Shown: positions 33,474 to 43,418 of the stretch, one piece after another | Layout of the letters: every line of letters begins with the position of its first letter | Numbering within the stretch: position 1 is the first letter of the stretch | NCBI RefSeq assembly: GCF_004300825.1 | Contig: NZ_CP036250.1 | Span: forward strand, 1,240,001-1,304,000 | DNA length: 64,000 nucleotides | Direction of reading: 5' to 3' | From: Egicoccus halophilus | GTDB lineage: Bacteria; Actinomycetota; Nitriliruptoria; Nitriliruptorales; Nitriliruptoraceae | Translations under genes and position numbers: made by a program | The notes under the pieces: model-generated | What the model was told of the DNA's origin: nothing | The model's database searches: none | What the model saw: only the letters and a program-made list of their open reading frames with translations

Positions 33474-35468
33474 TCACTGGTCGAGGATCGCCGCCATGTA
33501 GTCGGCCCAGATGGGAGCCGGGACCGCACCGCCGGTCACCCGCTCGTGATAGGTCCCGCCGATGGTGAGGTCCGTCAGCGGTTGCGGCTGCTCGAAGCCG
33601 ACCCACGCCGCGGTCGAGTAGGGGCCGGCGAAGCCGACGAACCACGCGTCGGCGAAGTTCTGCGTCGTCCCGGTCTTGCCGTACGCCTCGCCGACGGTCC
33701 GGCCGACCACCGGCGCGGTCCCGCCGGACCCGGTCGGTTGCGCGAGCAGGCTGCGCATCTCGCCGGCACGGTGCGAGGCGAGCACCCGCTCACAGCGCGG
33801 CTCGTGCTGATAGACGACCTCGCCCCAACGGTTCTCGATCCGCTCGATCAGGTACGGCGCGCAGTAGACGCCGTCGTTGGCCCACACCCCGTAGGCGGCA
33901 GCCACCTCGAGCGGGAACATCTCGGCCGTACCCAGCGCGATGGAGCACGACCGGGTGCCGAAGCCGTCGAGGCTGGGGGCGTTGCGGATGCCGTGTTCGC
34001 GCGCCGACTCGACGACCCGGTCGATGCCGAGGTCGCGGGCGAGCTTGACGAAGTAGACGTTGTTCGACGTGCGCATGGCTTCGACGAGATCCATCTCGCC
34101 GGTGTCGGCGCCGTCGAAGTTGCGGGGCTCGTAGTCCTCGCCGGGGTCACCGCAGCCCTCGACCGGTTCGCCCGACGGCGTGTCGTACTCGTCCTCGAAC
34201 TGCACGCCGTCCTGCAGGGCGGCCGCCGCGACGATCGGCTTGAAGGCGGAGCCCGGCTGCCGACCGGAACCGCCGGCGTCCGGCATGGCCGGGTTGACCT
34301 GGGTGGTCACGCACGGCTCGTCGTCGTCGGCGTCCTCGGGGCAGGCCCCGAACTGGCGCGGGCCCAGCGCGAGCGCGCGCAGGGCACCGGACTCGTGTTC
34401 GATGGTGATCAGGGAGCCGAGCGGGTCCTCGACCGGGTCGTCGAGGTAGCTGGACAGGGTCTCGCTCGCCTGGGCGTGCATGGCGGGGTCGAGGGTGGTG
34501 TAGATCCGCAGGCCGCCCTCGAACAGCGCGTCGATGCGCTCGTCCCGGGTGGCCCCGACGGCCTCCTGCAGGCCGGGCTGCAGGGTCACGTTCTGGTCGT
34601 AGACCAGGCGCTTGACGTAGTCGATCCAGAACGGCTCGGCGACCTCACGGCTGCGGATGTCGAGCTCGATGCCCTCCGTGCGGGCCTGTTCGACCTGTTC
34701 GGCGTCGATCATGCCCTGGAACTGCATCCGCGACAGGACCACGTTGCGTCGACGTTCGGCGGCCTCGGCGTTGCTGACCGGGTTCGTCACCGACGGAGCC
34801 TGGATGGTGCCGGCCAGCGTCGCCGCCTCGGCCAGTGTCAGGTCCTCGACCGGCTTGTTGAAGTAGTGCTCGGCCGCGGTGCCGACGCCGTACACGCCCT
34901 GCCCCAGGTAGACCGCGTTGAGGTAGCGCTCGAGGATCTCGTCCTTGCTCAGGCGCTGCTCGAGCTCGACCGCCCACACCACCTCGTGCATCTTGCGGTC
35001 CAGCGTCTGCTGCGGATCGAGCAGCGTCATCTTGACGTACTGCTGGGTGATGGTCGAGGCACCCTCCTCGATCCCGCCGGCGGCGACGTTGCGTGCCAGG
35101 GCCCGCAGGACCGACTGGTGGTTGACGCCGTTGTGCTCGTAGAACTCGTCGTCCTCGATGGCCAGCACGGCGTCGATCATCACCTGGGGGATCTGCTCGA
35201 GCGCGACCACCTCGCGCCGCTCGACCCCCGACAGGTCGGCGATGCGCTCGCCACCCGCCTCGTGGACGGTGGAGATCTCGGCCGCGACCGGCAACTGCTC
35301 GGGCAACGGGGGACGGTCCACGACCTGGTCACGGGTCGCGTCGACCGTGTCGGCCGCCGCGATCACGAACGGCATGACCGGTGCGAGCGCCAGCAGGCCG
35401 AGGACGAAGACCACCACCAGGACCCCGGTGAGGCTGCGCAGACCGCGCCCGAACGTTTGGAAGGACAT
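33474..35468 (-). CDS. Class A penicillin-binding protein (PBP1A/1B-type glycosyltransferase-transpeptidase)
   Basis: A 664-residue bifunctional murein synthase anchored by one N-terminal helix (LTGVLVVVFVLGLLALAPVMPFVIAA). The glycosyltransferase domain has EDDEFYEHNGVN with its catalytic Glu, GASTITQQYVK and LNAVYLGQGVYGVG. The transpeptidase domain has the SXXK serine in GSAFKPIVAAA, SNN in TSNNVYF and KTGTTQNFADAWFVGF. It polymerises lipid II and crosslinks peptides outside the membrane. Length is at the short end of class A PBPs, with no PASTA or long C-terminal tail. It is followed after 82 bases by tRNA-Arg on the same strand and preceded by an oppositely placed methyltransferase region; no division or sporulation genes are nearby. 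Confidence 0.95.
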   Translation of the reverse strand: MSFQTFGRGLRSLTGVLVVVFVLGLLALAPVMPFVIAAADTVDATRDQVVDRPPLPEQLPVAAEISTVHEAGGERIADLSGVERREVVALEQIPQVMIDAVLAIEDDEFYEHNGVNHQSVLRALARNVAAGGIEEGASTITQQYVKMTLLDPQQTLDRKMHEVVWAVELEQRLSKDEILERYLNAVYLGQGVYGVGTAAEHYFNKPVEDLTLAEAATLAGTIQAPSVTNPVSNAEAAERRRNVVLSRMQFQGMIDAEQVEQARTEGIELDIRSREVAEPFWIDYVKRLVYDQNVTLQPGLQEAVGATRDERIDALFEGGLRIYTTLDPAMHAQASETLSSYLDDPVEDPLGSLITIEHESGALRALALGPRQFGACPEDADDDEPCVTTQVNPAMPDAGGSGRQPGSAFKPIVAAAALQDGVQFEDEYDTPSGEPVEGCGDPGEDYEPRNFDGADTGEMDLVEAMRTSNNVYFVKLARDLGIDRVVESAREHGIRNAPSLDGFGTRSCSIALGTAEMFPLEVAAAYGVWANDGVYCAPYLIERIENRWGEVVYQHEPRCERVLASHRAGEMRSLLAQPTGSGGTAPVVGRTVGEAYGKTGTTQNFADAWFVGFAGPYSTAAWVGFEQPQPLTDLTIGGTYHERVTGGAVPAPIWADYMAAILDQ

Positions 35469-35533
35469 GGGACCAGTTTGGCGCGTCTGCGCCGGTCTCC
35501 CCGCCTGCGTCCCCGACCGGACGGTCGGGAAGT

Positions 35534-35908
35534 TCAGCCGATGCCGGCCTCGCGCTGCACCTCGCGCACCCAGGCCACGACGTCGTCGACGTCGTCGCGG
35601 TCGAGCCCGCCGATCGGCGGCATGTCGCCGGAGTTCCAGTGGTGGGCCGGCACACCCTCCTGCACCGCCCGGTGGAACGCCTCGTCGGGATGGTGGCCCG
35701 GCTCGTAGATTTCGTGGACCAGCGGCGGCCCGGCGGTCGTGCCCTGACCCTCCGGGCCGTGACAGGCGGCGCAGTTGGCGGCGAACAGCTGCTCGCCGCG
35801 GGCGAGGTCCACGTCCCCCGAGGCGCCCGCGTCCTCACCGCCGCCACCACCGCAGGCGGCGGCCAACGCGACGGCGACCAGCAGGTGGCGGGTACGGAAC
35901 ACGAACAT
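35534..35908 (-). CDS. Cytochrome c family lipoprotein
   Basis: A 124-residue exported monoheme cytochrome c. The N-terminus MFVFRTRHLLVAVALAAAC ends in a lipobox with Cys19, then a Gly/Asp linker. The heme site CAACH is at 46-50, within LARGEQLFAANCAACHGPEG, and the likely axial methionine is in GDMPPIGGL near residue 98. This is the CXXCH class I type found in electron transfer from dehydrogenases to terminal oxidases. ATG 35908 is preceded by GAGG. It lies upstream of the PBP gene on the same strand; its redox partner is not in the window, unless it is the PQQ-type lipoprotein at 16604-17872. Confidence 0.9.
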   Translation of the reverse strand: MFVFRTRHLLVAVALAAACGGGGGEDAGASGDVDLARGEQLFAANCAACHGPEGQGTTAGPPLVHEIYEPGHHPDEAFHRAVQEGVPAHHWNSGDMPPIGGLDRDDVDDVVAWVREVQREAGIG

Positions 35909-36068
35909 CGCAGGAACCTCGACGACGACGGCGCGGACGGTACCGACCCACCGCCGTCCGCACGGCGGGCGAGAGGCCCGACCTGCCGGGCCCTCGGACC
36001 TCCCTCGCCGGGTCCGACCTCGTAGAGTCCGGGCCTCCTGCGTTGCCCTGAACCCACGAGGAGCCGAC

Positions 36069-36842
36069 GTGGCCGGCCCTGCCCGCGACGACCGTTCCGA
36101 CGACGGCCGCCCCAGTCCGCTCGAACGTGCCGTCGACCGGATCCCGTTCCTGGAGAAGGAGCTGTTCCTGCTGCGCCGGTTGGTGCGCCCCGGACAGGTG
36201 TGCCTCGACGTCGGCGCCGCCGGTGGTGCCCACCTGCTCGTGATGGCCGCCGGTGTGGGGCCCACGGGCCGGGTGCTCGGGTTCGAACCGCGGCCCGGTT
36301 CGCTGTCGATGCTGCGCCGCCTGGTCCGCATGACCCGTCTCGACGACCGGGTGCGCCTGTACCAGGTCGCCCTGTCGGACGCGGCCGGCACCCTGCCGCT
36401 GCGCATCCCGGTCGTACCGACACGCGCACACTTCCACGGCTCGGCGCCGGACCGGTCGGCGACCGCCGCCTTCGCCCGCCTGCCCCACCGGGAGATCGTG
36501 GTCCCCACCCGGCGGCTCGACGACGTCGTCACCGACGAGGGCCTCGAACGGGTCGACCTGCTCAAGTGCGACGTCGAAGGGGCGGAGCTCAAGGTGCTGG
36601 CGGGTGCCGCGCAGGTGCTCCAGGACCACCGTCCGCTGGTCGTGCTCGAGGCCGACGACCTGCACCAGGCGCGGGAGAACGCCACCGGCGCCGACGTGCT
36701 GGCGGCGGTCGCCGCCCACGGCTACCGCGTCTACCGCTATCGCCGCGGCGCGCTCGAGACGGTCGACGGTCCGGTGCCCGGCGAGGACGACTACCTGTTC
36801 GTGCCCGAGGAGCGTCCGGCACCGGTCGCCGTCCGGCGGTAG
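36069..36842 (+). CDS. FkbM-family SAM-dependent methyltransferase
   Basis: A 257-residue protein starting at GTG 36069, five bases after GAGGAG. VRPGQVCLDVGAAGGAHLLVMAAGVGPTG (about 38-66) contains the SAM-binding motif I (DVGAAGG), VLGFEPRPGSLSMLRRLV is motif II, and VDLLKCDVEGAELKVLAGAAQVL (about 162-184) is the FkbM hallmark (KxDVEGxE). Such enzymes usually O-methylate sugars or polyketides. No glycosyltransferase cluster is next to it, though flagellin and surface glycoproteins are plausible acceptors in a motile actinobacterium (inference). It stands alone between the divergent cytochrome gene and cheA. Confidence 0.88.
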   Translation: MAGPARDDRSDDGRPSPLERAVDRIPFLEKELFLLRRLVRPGQVCLDVGAAGGAHLLVMAAGVGPTGRVLGFEPRPGSLSMLRRLVRMTRLDDRVRLYQVALSDAAGTLPLRIPVVPTRAHFHGSAPDRSATAAFARLPHREIVVPTRRLDDVVTDEGLERVDLLKCDVEGAELKVLAGAAQVLQDHRPLVVLEADDLHQARENATGADVLAAVAAHGYRVYRYRRGALETVDGPVPGEDDYLFVPEERPAPVAVRR

Positions 36843-36937
36843 GCGCCGACCGGCTCGCGCCGCCCCCTCGTCACGGTGCCGAGCGGGCGCCGTGGACGTG
36901 CACGCGCGCCGCCGGATCGCTCGAGCGGCCGGATCGC

Positions 36938-36964
36938 TTGACCGGACGGGTGGCGCGCCGACGG
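36938..36964 (+). promoter_or_regulatory. Candidate sigma28 promoter for cheA
   Basis: TTGA, 15 bases, then GCCGACGG, ending 49 bases before the cheA GTG. It fits the TAAA-N15-GCCGATAA sigma28 pattern in a GC-rich form and matches eight similar sites in this locus. Confidence 0.55.
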
Positions 36965-37013
36965 GGCGCTCACGAGGCCGCCGACCGGGCGGCCGCAGCA
37001 ACGAGGCCTGTCC

Positions 37014-39353
37014 GTGAGCGAGATCGACGAGATCGTCGGGGAGTTCCTGGTCGAGAGCTACGAGAACCTCGACCGCTACGACGAGGACCTGCTCGCACTC
37101 GAGCGCGCCCCGTCCGACGGCGAGGTGCTCGGCAGCATCTTCCGCACCATCCACACCATCAAGGGCACCTGCGGATTCTTCGGTTTCGAGCGGCTCGAGT
37201 CCGTCTCGCACGTCGCCGAGAACCTGCTCGGCAAGCTCCGCGACGGCGAGCTGGTGGTCACCAACGAGATCGCCAGCGCCCTGCTGGCCACCGGCGATGC
37301 CCTGCGCGGCATGCTCGGGGACATCGAGGCCACCGGTCAGGAGGGCGAGGCCGACCACGCCGAACTCGTCGCCACCCTCGAGCGGCTGCACGCGGGCGAG
37401 TCCGCCGTCGTCGCGCCGCCGGCCGCGGCCCCCCTCGCCGACGTGACGCCCGTCGGGACCGGCACGACCGCTGACCCGGTCGGGGACACCGAGCCGCCCA
37501 AGCGGCTCGGTGACCTGCTCGTGGAGCAGGGCGTGGCCAGCGCCGACGACGTCGCGCTCGCGCTGCACGCGCAGGAGCTCGGGGACAGCCGCCCGCTGGG
37601 CGAGATCCTGATGGAGCAGGCGAAGGTCCCGGTGGGGGAGGTCGACCAGACCCTCGCCAGCCAGGCATCCGCGCGGGGCCTGGCCGACAGCTCGATCCGG
37701 GTCGACGTCGGGCTGCTCGACGAGCTGATGAACCTCGTCGGTGAACTGGTGCTCGCCCGCAACCAGATCGTGCAGTTGGTCACCGAGGACCAGGACAGCT
37801 CCTTCGCCAGCGCCTCCCAGCGGCTGAACCTGATCACGACCGAGCTGCAGGAAGGCGTCATGAAGACGCGCATGCAGCCGATCGGCAACGTGTGGAACAA
37901 GCTGCCGCGCGTCGTCCGTGACCTGTCCCTCTCGGTCGGCAAGCAGGTCGACCTCGTCATGGAGGGCCAGGACACCGAGCTCGACAAGACCATCATCGAG
38001 GCCATCAAGGACCCGCTGACGCACCTCGTGCGCAACGCCGTCGACCACGGTATCGAGACGTCCGAGCAGCGCGTCGCGGCGGGCAAGTCCGCCACCGGTC
38101 ACCTGGTGCTGCGCGCCTACCACGAAGGTGGGCAGGTCAACATCGAGATCGCCGACGACGGTGCCGGCATCGACGCCACCAAGCTCAAGGCCAAGGCGCT
38201 CGAGAAGGGACTGATCAGCGCCCAGCAGGCCGGGGCGATGAGTGAGCGCGAGGCGTTGCAGCTGATCTTCGGCGCCGGGTTCTCCACCGCGGCCAAGGTC
38301 ACCAACGTCTCCGGCCGTGGCGTCGGTATGGACGTCGTGCGCACCAACATCGAGCGCATCGGCGGCACCGTCGACGTCAACACCGAGCTCGGGCAGGGCA
38401 CCACCTTCAAGGTCAAGATCCCGCTGACCCTGGCCATCATCCCGGCCCTGGTCGTCAGCTCGCAGGGCGACCGCTACGCCATCCCGCAGCTCAACCTGCT
38501 CGAGCTGGTCCGGCTCGAGGGCGAGCAGGCCCGTACCGGCATCGAACTGCTGCACGGTGCGCCGGTCTACCGCCTGCGGGGCCGCCTGCTGCCGATCGTC
38601 CGCCTCGACGACGAACTCGGACACACCCGTCGGGACGACGCCCGCGACGTGATCAACATCGTCGTGCTGCAGGCCGACGGGCACCAGTTCGGCCTGGTCG
38701 TCGACGACATCACCGACACCCAGGAGATCGTCGTCAAGCCGCTCGGTGGGCACCTCAAGGACGCCACGCTGTTCGCCGGCGCGACGATCATGGGGGATGG
38801 GCGCATCGCGCTGATCCTCGACGTGCTCGGCATCGCCCAGCGCGCCCGGGTCGTGTCCGAGGCCCGTGAGCGGTCCGCGAGCCTGACCGACCGGGACGAG
38901 GCGGTCGCGGCCAACGACGCCCGCCGGACGCTGCTGCTCGTCGGCGTCGCCGACCGCCGCGCGGCCGTGGCGCTCTCGGAGGTCTCGCGCCTGGAGACCT
39001 TCGACCCGGCCACCGTGGAGTGGGCGTCGGGCAAGGAGGTCGTGCAGTACCGCGACGAGATCCTGCCGCTGGTCCGCCTCGGGGACGCGATCGGCGTCTA
39101 CGGCGGCGGCAACGGCGAGGGGCCGCTCGAGGTGGTCGTGCACGAGGTCGCCGGCCGTGCCGTCGGCATCGTGGTCGACGCCATCCTCGACATCGTCGAG
39201 CAGGAGCTGCACCTCGACCAGGGCGACGGCCGTCCGGGGCTGCTCGGCTCGGCGGTCATCCAGGAGCGGGTCACCGACGTCCTCGACGTCGCGGCGATCG
39301 TCGCGACCGTCGATCCCGCCCGCTTCGCGTCCGACACCTTCCTGGGAGCGTGA
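37014..39353 (+). CDS. cheA: Chemotaxis histidine kinase CheA
   Basis: 779 residues from GTG 37014. Domains: Hpt/P1 with FRTIHTIKGTCGFFGF (phospho-accepting His47); a linker without a recognisable P2 domain; an inserted ~60-residue segment (about 160-225) reading RLGDLLVEQGVASADDV...LGEILMEQAKVPVGEVDQTL, which looks like an MshEN/GspE-N-type repeat; dimerisation P3 (ELMNLVGELVLARNQIVQL); P4 ATPase with HLVRNAVDHGIE, DDGAGID and GRGVGMDVV; and two CheW-like P5 domains at the C-terminus (from about 475 and 635). The duplicated P5 makes it longer than the usual ~650 residues. It takes signals from the neighbouring MCPs and phosphorylates CheY/CheB. A cheW gene follows after five bases. Confidence 0.96.
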   Translation: MSEIDEIVGEFLVESYENLDRYDEDLLALERAPSDGEVLGSIFRTIHTIKGTCGFFGFERLESVSHVAENLLGKLRDGELVVTNEIASALLATGDALRGMLGDIEATGQEGEADHAELVATLERLHAGESAVVAPPAAAPLADVTPVGTGTTADPVGDTEPPKRLGDLLVEQGVASADDVALALHAQELGDSRPLGEILMEQAKVPVGEVDQTLASQASARGLADSSIRVDVGLLDELMNLVGELVLARNQIVQLVTEDQDSSFASASQRLNLITTELQEGVMKTRMQPIGNVWNKLPRVVRDLSLSVGKQVDLVMEGQDTELDKTIIEAIKDPLTHLVRNAVDHGIETSEQRVAAGKSATGHLVLRAYHEGGQVNIEIADDGAGIDATKLKAKALEKGLISAQQAGAMSEREALQLIFGAGFSTAAKVTNVSGRGVGMDVVRTNIERIGGTVDVNTELGQGTTFKVKIPLTLAIIPALVVSSQGDRYAIPQLNLLELVRLEGEQARTGIELLHGAPVYRLRGRLLPIVRLDDELGHTRRDDARDVINIVVLQADGHQFGLVVDDITDTQEIVVKPLGGHLKDATLFAGATIMGDGRIALILDVLGIAQRARVVSEARERSASLTDRDEAVAANDARRTLLLVGVADRRAAVALSEVSRLETFDPATVEWASGKEVVQYRDEILPLVRLGDAIGVYGGGNGEGPLEVVVHEVAGRAVGIVVDAILDIVEQELHLDQGDGRPGLLGSAVIQERVTDVLDVAAIVATVDPARFASDTFLGA

Positions 39354-39358
39354 CCGAC

Positions 39359-39796
39359 ATGACGACCGACAACGAGTTCTGCACCTTCCGTCTCGACCAC
39401 CTCACCTTCGGCATCGAGGTGCACCAGGTCCAGGAGGTCATCCGGCCCCAGGCGCTGACCGCGGTGCCGCGGTCGAACCCGGTGGTCCAGGGACTGATCA
39501 ACCTCCGCGGGCAGATCGTCACCGCGATCGACCTGCGACGCCGCCTCGAGCTGCCCGAGCGTCCCGAGGGCCAGGAGGCCATGAACGTGGTCGTCCGCAC
39601 ACCGGAGGGCGAGGTGAGCTTCCTCGTCGACGAGATCGGTGACGTCGTCCACGTCGACGAGCACAGCTTCGAGACGCCGCCGGACACGGTCGAGGGCGTC
39701 GCCCGGGAACTCATCACCGGGGCCTACAAGCTCGACGACCGACTTCTGCTCATCCTCGACGTCCAGCGCACGGTGCAGCTGCCGACCGCGGCCTGA
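39359..39796 (+). CDS. cheW: Chemotaxis coupling protein CheW
   Basis: 145 residues, a single CheW fold: [21 protein letters not shown], then [28 protein letters not shown] (about 37-64; the conserved NLRG motif) and [16 protein letters not shown]. It bridges chemoreceptors and CheA. ATG 39359 lies five bases after the cheA stop, so both are co-transcribed. A strong hairpin follows its stop, separating it from the MCP genes. Confidence 0.96.
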   Translation: MTTDNEFCTFRLDHLTFGIEVHQVQEVIRPQALTAVPRSNPVVQGLINLRGQIVTAIDLRRRLELPERPEGQEAMNVVVRTPEGEVSFLVDEIGDVVHVDEHSFETPPDTVEGVARELITGAYKLDDRLLLILDVQRTVQLPTAA

Positions 39797-39830
39797 CGTC
39801 ACCCCACGTGCGCACCCCCACGGCGCACCG

Positions 39831-39862
39831 CGAGGGGCCCCGCCAACCGGCGGGGCCCCTCG
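39831..39862 (+). terminator. Terminator after cheA-cheW
   Basis: A perfect 14-bp stem CGAGGGGCCCCGCC/GGCGGGGCCCCTCG closes an AACC tetraloop 34 bases after the cheW stop. Confidence 0.88.
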
Positions 39863-39908
39863 TCGTCGTGGCCGGACGGACGCAGGGCATCGATACCCGT
39901 CGGAATCG

Positions 39909-39936
39909 TGCAGGTCTCGGGGAATGCAGCCGACAC
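39909..39936 (+). promoter_or_regulatory. Weak candidate sigma28 promoter for first MCP gene
   Basis: TGCA, 16 bases, GCCGACAC, 68 bases before the ATG. This is the poorest of the nine matches because the last two -10 bases and the spacing deviate. Confidence 0.35.
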
Positions 39937-40004
39937 GGACGTCACTCGTTCCCGCAGACGCCCTTCCCCGCCGGAGACGGTGGCCGGCGACAGGAGATCA
40001 CGAC

Positions 40005-41630
40005 ATGTTCCAGCGCATCGGCATCCAGGCTCGACTCCTCACCCTGAGCGGCGTCCTGCTCGTGGCCGCGACCGCGACGGCCGCCGTCGGCATCGTCTCG
40101 ACGAGCGGCATGGCCGCACGCACCGACGACTTCGTCCGGCACGACGTCAACGCGTCGGAGCAGCTGCTCAACATCGACCGTGACGCCTACCAGGCCCAGA
40201 AGGCGCTCGGCGAGGTGCTGTTCGCCCAGCGTCCCGAGGACGGGCAGGCGGCCATGGTGACCTATCAGGAGAACCTGCAGCAGACCATCGACCGCTTCGC
40301 CGAGTACCAGGCCCTCAGCAACGGCTACCCCGGTGAGCAGGAGATCTGGGACCGCTACGCCCAGGACCACGCCGCCTGGGAGCGCGAGGGTGCGCGCCTG
40401 GTCGCGTTGGCCTCGAGCGGGGCCGACACCGCCGAGATCCTCGCCACCTACAGCGGCCTCAACGCGGCGTTCGACACCTTCCGTGCGAACATCGACACGC
40501 TCAGCAGCGACATCTACGAGCCACTGCTCGAGGCCTACCCGGCCGAACTGGCCGAGACCAGCCAGAAGGTCGCCTGGGGCATGTATCTCGCCATCGCGCT
40601 GGCACTGCTCGTCGGTGGCGGCCTGTCGTGGTACGTCTCGCGTCAGGTCGCCCGCCAGGTGGCGCAGACGGCGGGTCGCCTCGGTGCCTCGTCCGACGAA
40701 CTCGCCGCGGTGTCCGGACAGGTCGCGGCGGCGTCGAGGGAGACCGCGGCGCAGTCGAACGTGGTGGCGGCCGCTGGTGAGCAGGTGAGCTCCAACGTGC
40801 AGACGGTGGCGACGGCGGTGGAGGAGATGTCGGCCAGCGTGCGGGAGATCGCGTCGTCGTCGGCGGAGGCGAGTCGGGTGGCGTCGGAGGCGGTGCGTTC
40901 GGCGGAGTTGTCCAACGAGAAGGTCGCGGCGTTGGGGGTGTCGAGTGCGGAGATCGGCAAGGTCATCGAGGTGATCACCTCGATCGCGGAGCAGACCAAC
41001 CTGTTGGCCCTCAACGCCACCATCGAGGCGGCGCGTGCGGGTGAGGCGGGCAAGGGCTTCGCGGTGGTCGCCGGTGAGGTCAAGGAGCTCGCGAACCAGA
41101 CCGCGAAGGCGACGGGGGAGATCTCGTCGCGGATCGCGGCCATCCAGAGCGACTCCGACGAGGCGGTCGTCGCGATCGGGCAGATCACCGAGGTCATCGC
41201 ACGGATCGCGGACATGCAGAACACGATCGCGAGCGCGGTGGAGGAGCAGACCGCGACGACCAACGAGATCTCGCGCAGCGTCAACGAGGCGGCGCGAGGG
41301 TCCTCGGAGATCGCGGAGAACATCGTGTCGGTGGCGCAGGCGGCCGGTGACACGTCCCAGGGTGCGTCGCGCACCCAGCAGGCCGCGGCGGAGCTGCGGG
41401 AGGTGGCCGACGGGTTGCAGGCGCTGGTCGACGGTGCCGGCAAGGCCTCGACGTCGGACGCGACGACCCGTGGTGGCGACGGGGCGTCGGCCACGCTGTC
41501 GGCCGGGTCGCTGGCGCCGTTCGAGGTACCGGTGCCGCCGGTGACCAACGGCAACGGCAGCGGCAACGGCAACGGACACGGCGGCAACGGACACGGCGGC
41601 AACGGGTCGGCCGGGAGCTACCTCGGCTGA
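40005..41630 (+). CDS. Methyl-accepting chemotaxis protein 1
   Basis: 541 residues, ATG 40005 with AGGAG eight bases upstream. Topology: short cytoplasmic start, TM1 ([20 protein letters not shown], about 11-30), an external helical sensor of ~155 residues resembling four-helix-bundle MCP sensors, TM2 ([20 protein letters not shown], about 188-207). The coiled-coil signalling domain starts directly after it, with no recognisable HAMP domain. The hairpin tip [30 protein letters not shown] is canonical. The C-terminus has a Gly/Asn/His-rich linker ([18 protein letters not shown]) ending GSYLG. The signalling part is almost identical in DNA to those of the next two genes, while the sensor is different. 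Ligand unknown. Confidence 0.95.
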   Translation: MFQRIGIQARLLTLSGVLLVAATATAAVGIVSTSGMAARTDDFVRHDVNASEQLLNIDRDAYQAQKALGEVLFAQRPEDGQAAMVTYQENLQQTIDRFAEYQALSNGYPGEQEIWDRYAQDHAAWEREGARLVALASSGADTAEILATYSGLNAAFDTFRANIDTLSSDIYEPLLEAYPAELAETSQKVAWGMYLAIALALLVGGGLSWYVSRQVARQVAQTAGRLGASSDELAAVSGQVAAASRETAAQSNVVAAAGEQVSSNVQTVATAVEEMSASVREIASSSAEASRVASEAVRSAELSNEKVAALGVSSAEIGKVIEVITSIAEQTNLLALNATIEAARAGEAGKGFAVVAGEVKELANQTAKATGEISSRIAAIQSDSDEAVVAIGQITEVIARIADMQNTIASAVEEQTATTNEISRSVNEAARGSSEIAENIVSVAQAAGDTSQGASRTQQAAAELREVADGLQALVDGAGKASTSDATTRGGDGASATLSAGSLAPFEVPVPPVTNGNGSGNGNGHGGNGHGGNGSAGSYLG

Positions 41631-41654
41631 CGCACGCCCGACCTCGCGGTGCAT

Positions 41655-41682
41655 CCGGGCCGGCCGTTCCAGGCCGGCCCGG
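41655..41682 (+). terminator. Terminator after first MCP gene
   Basis: Perfect 11-bp stem CCGGGCCGGCC/GGCCGGCCCGG with loop GTTCCA, 25 bases after the stop. Confidence 0.8.
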
Positions 41683-41756
41683 TGGCATGTCCGCGACCAG
41701 CCGAGCACCCGAGTCCCGCATCCGAGGGACGAAGGTCCCGAATCCACGCACATCCG

Positions 41757-41783
41757 TGGAGTGCGCCGGTACCTGGCCGACGG
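41757..41783 (+). promoter_or_regulatory. Candidate sigma28 promoter for second MCP gene
   Basis: TGGA, 15 bases, GCCGACGG, ending 72 bases before the GTG start at 41856. Confidence 0.5.
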
Positions 41784-41855
41784 GTGCGGTGATCGGGAGT
41801 GAAGACGTCGCTCCCCAGCGGGCCCGGGCCCGCCTTCTCGGGAAAGGTCCTGCTC

Positions 41856-43418
41856 GTGCTCGCGCGCGTCTCGTTGCACAAGAAGATGTTGCTGCCGTCG
41901 GTCACCACGGTGGTGCTGTTCGGCCTGCTCACGGTCTGGTTGCTGGTCGGGCTCGGGCGTACCGCCGAGGACCTCAAGCAGCTCTACTACCGCGAGTACC
42001 TGCTGACGGAGGCGGCGCTCAGTGCCTCGGTCGTGCTCGGTGACCTCGATGGTGGGTTCTCGCGCGCGATCTACAGTGACGATCCCAACGTCCGGCGTGC
42101 CGCGGCGGAGGGCTTCGCCGGTGCGACGACGCAGATGCACGACGAGCTGCAGCGGCTCGACGACGGTGATCTGGACCCTGCGGAGCGGGCGCTGTTCGAC
42201 CGCTTCGTCGCCGACTACACCGAAGCCGAGCAGGTCTGGGGCACCGGACTCGAGCTCGCGGCCGCAGGCGACCTCGCCGCTGCGCGCGACCAGGACGCCG
42301 CCGCGGTCGCGGCCTGGGAGCAGACGGCCGCCGTGGTCGGGGAACTGGTCGAGGAACTGGTCGCGGACGGCCAGGCGACCTATCGGGCGGCCGAGGCGAA
42401 CTACGCCGAGCTGCGTTCGGCCGCCATCGCCGTGGCCGCCCTGACCGCGCTGTTGGCCCTGGGAACCGCACTCGTCGTCGCCCGATCGACCGTTCGCGGC
42501 GTGAGTGCGTCGTCGGGGAAGGTGGGAGCGTCGGCGGAGGAGTTGGCGGCGGTGTCGGCGCAGGTTGCGGCGGCGAGTGAGGAGACGGCGGCGCAGTCGA
42601 ACGTGGTGGCGGCTGCTGGTGAGCAGGTGAGCTCCAACGTGCAGACGGTGGCGACGGCGGTGGAGGAGATGTCGGCGTCGGTGCGCGAGATCGCGTCGTC
42701 GTCGGCGGAGGCGAGTCGGGTGGCCGGCGAGGCGGTCCGCAGCGTCGAGCTGTCCAACGAGAAGGTCGCGGCGTTGGGGGTGTCGAGTGCGGAGATCGGC
42801 AAGGTCATCGAGGTGATCACCTCGATTGCGGAGCAGACCAACCTGTTGGCGCTGAATGCCACGATCGAGGCGGCGCGTGCCGGTGAGGCGGGCAAGGGCT
42901 TCGCGGTGGTCGCCAACGAGGTCAAGGAACTCGCCAAGGAGACCGCGAAGGCCACCGAGGAGATCGCGAGCCGCGTGCAGTCGATCCAGACCGACTCGGA
43001 GCTGGCGGTCGACACCATCGGACAGATCTCGGAGGTGATCGGGCGGATCGCGGACATGCAGAACACGATCGCGTCGGCGGTGGAGGAGCAGACGGCGACG
43101 ACCAACGAGATCTCGCGCAACGTCAACGAGGCGGCGCGGGGGTCGTCGGAGATCGCGGAGAACATCGTGTCGGTGGCGCAGGCGGCGGGGGACACCTCGC
43201 AGGGTGCGGCGCGTACGCAGCAGGCCGCGGCGGAGCTCCGTGAGGTGGCCGAGGGACTGCAGGCGCTGGTCGAGGGTGCCAGGGCGTCGGCGGTGGGAAG
43301 CCGTCCGGTGTCGCGTGGTGGGGACGGTGCCTCCGCACCGGTCGCACCGGTCGCCCCGGCCGTGCCGGCCGCGCCGGTCTACGACCACCAGCCGGTCGGC
43401 AGCAGCTACCTCGGCTGA
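41856..43418 (+). CDS. Methyl-accepting chemotaxis protein 2
   Basis: 520 residues from GTG 41856, set by GGAAAGG eight bases upstream, the same arrangement as MCP3 and cheY; a GTG at 41799 would add 19 residues. TM1 is [23 protein letters not shown]; the external sensor (~130 residues) contains [20 protein letters not shown] and [23 protein letters not shown]2 is [21 protein letters not shown]. As in MCP1, the signalling coiled coil ([18 protein letters not shown]...) follows TM2 with no HAMP. The conserved tip [20 protein letters not shown] is present and the C-terminus ends GSSYLG. The DNA of the module uses many TTG, GCG and AGT codons, unlike the sensor part. Confidence 0.95.
   Translation: MLARVSLHKKMLLPSVTTVVLFGLLTVWLLVGLGRTAEDLKQLYYREYLLTEAALSASVVLGDLDGGFSRAIYSDDPNVRRAAAEGFAGATTQMHDELQRLDDGDLDPAERALFDRFVADYTEAEQVWGTGLELAAAGDLAAARDQDAAAVAAWEQTAAVVGELVEELVADGQATYRAAEANYAELRSAAIAVAALTALLALGTALVVARSTVRGVSASSGKVGASAEELAAVSAQVAAASEETAAQSNVVAAAGEQVSSNVQTVATAVEEMSASVREIASSSAEASRVAGEAVRSVELSNEKVAALGVSSAEIGKVIEVITSIAEQTNLLALNATIEAARAGEAGKGFAVVANEVKELAKETAKATEEIASRVQSIQTDSELAVDTIGQISEVIGRIADMQNTIASAVEEQTATTNEISRNVNEAARGSSEIAENIVSVAQAAGDTSQGAARTQQAAAELREVAEGLQALVEGARASAVGSRPVSRGGDGASAPVAPVAPAVPAAPVYDHQPVGSSYLG

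Noticed and set aside
39020-39796. Extended CheW start overlapping cheA
   Set aside because: The in-frame upstream codons lie inside the second P5 domain of cheA. The CheW fold starts at ATG 39359, five bases after the cheA stop.
41595-41630. NWETF-type CheR-binding pentapeptide on the MCPs
   Set aside because: The C-termini end SYLG, with no aromatic-x-x-aromatic pattern, so the standard motif is absent.
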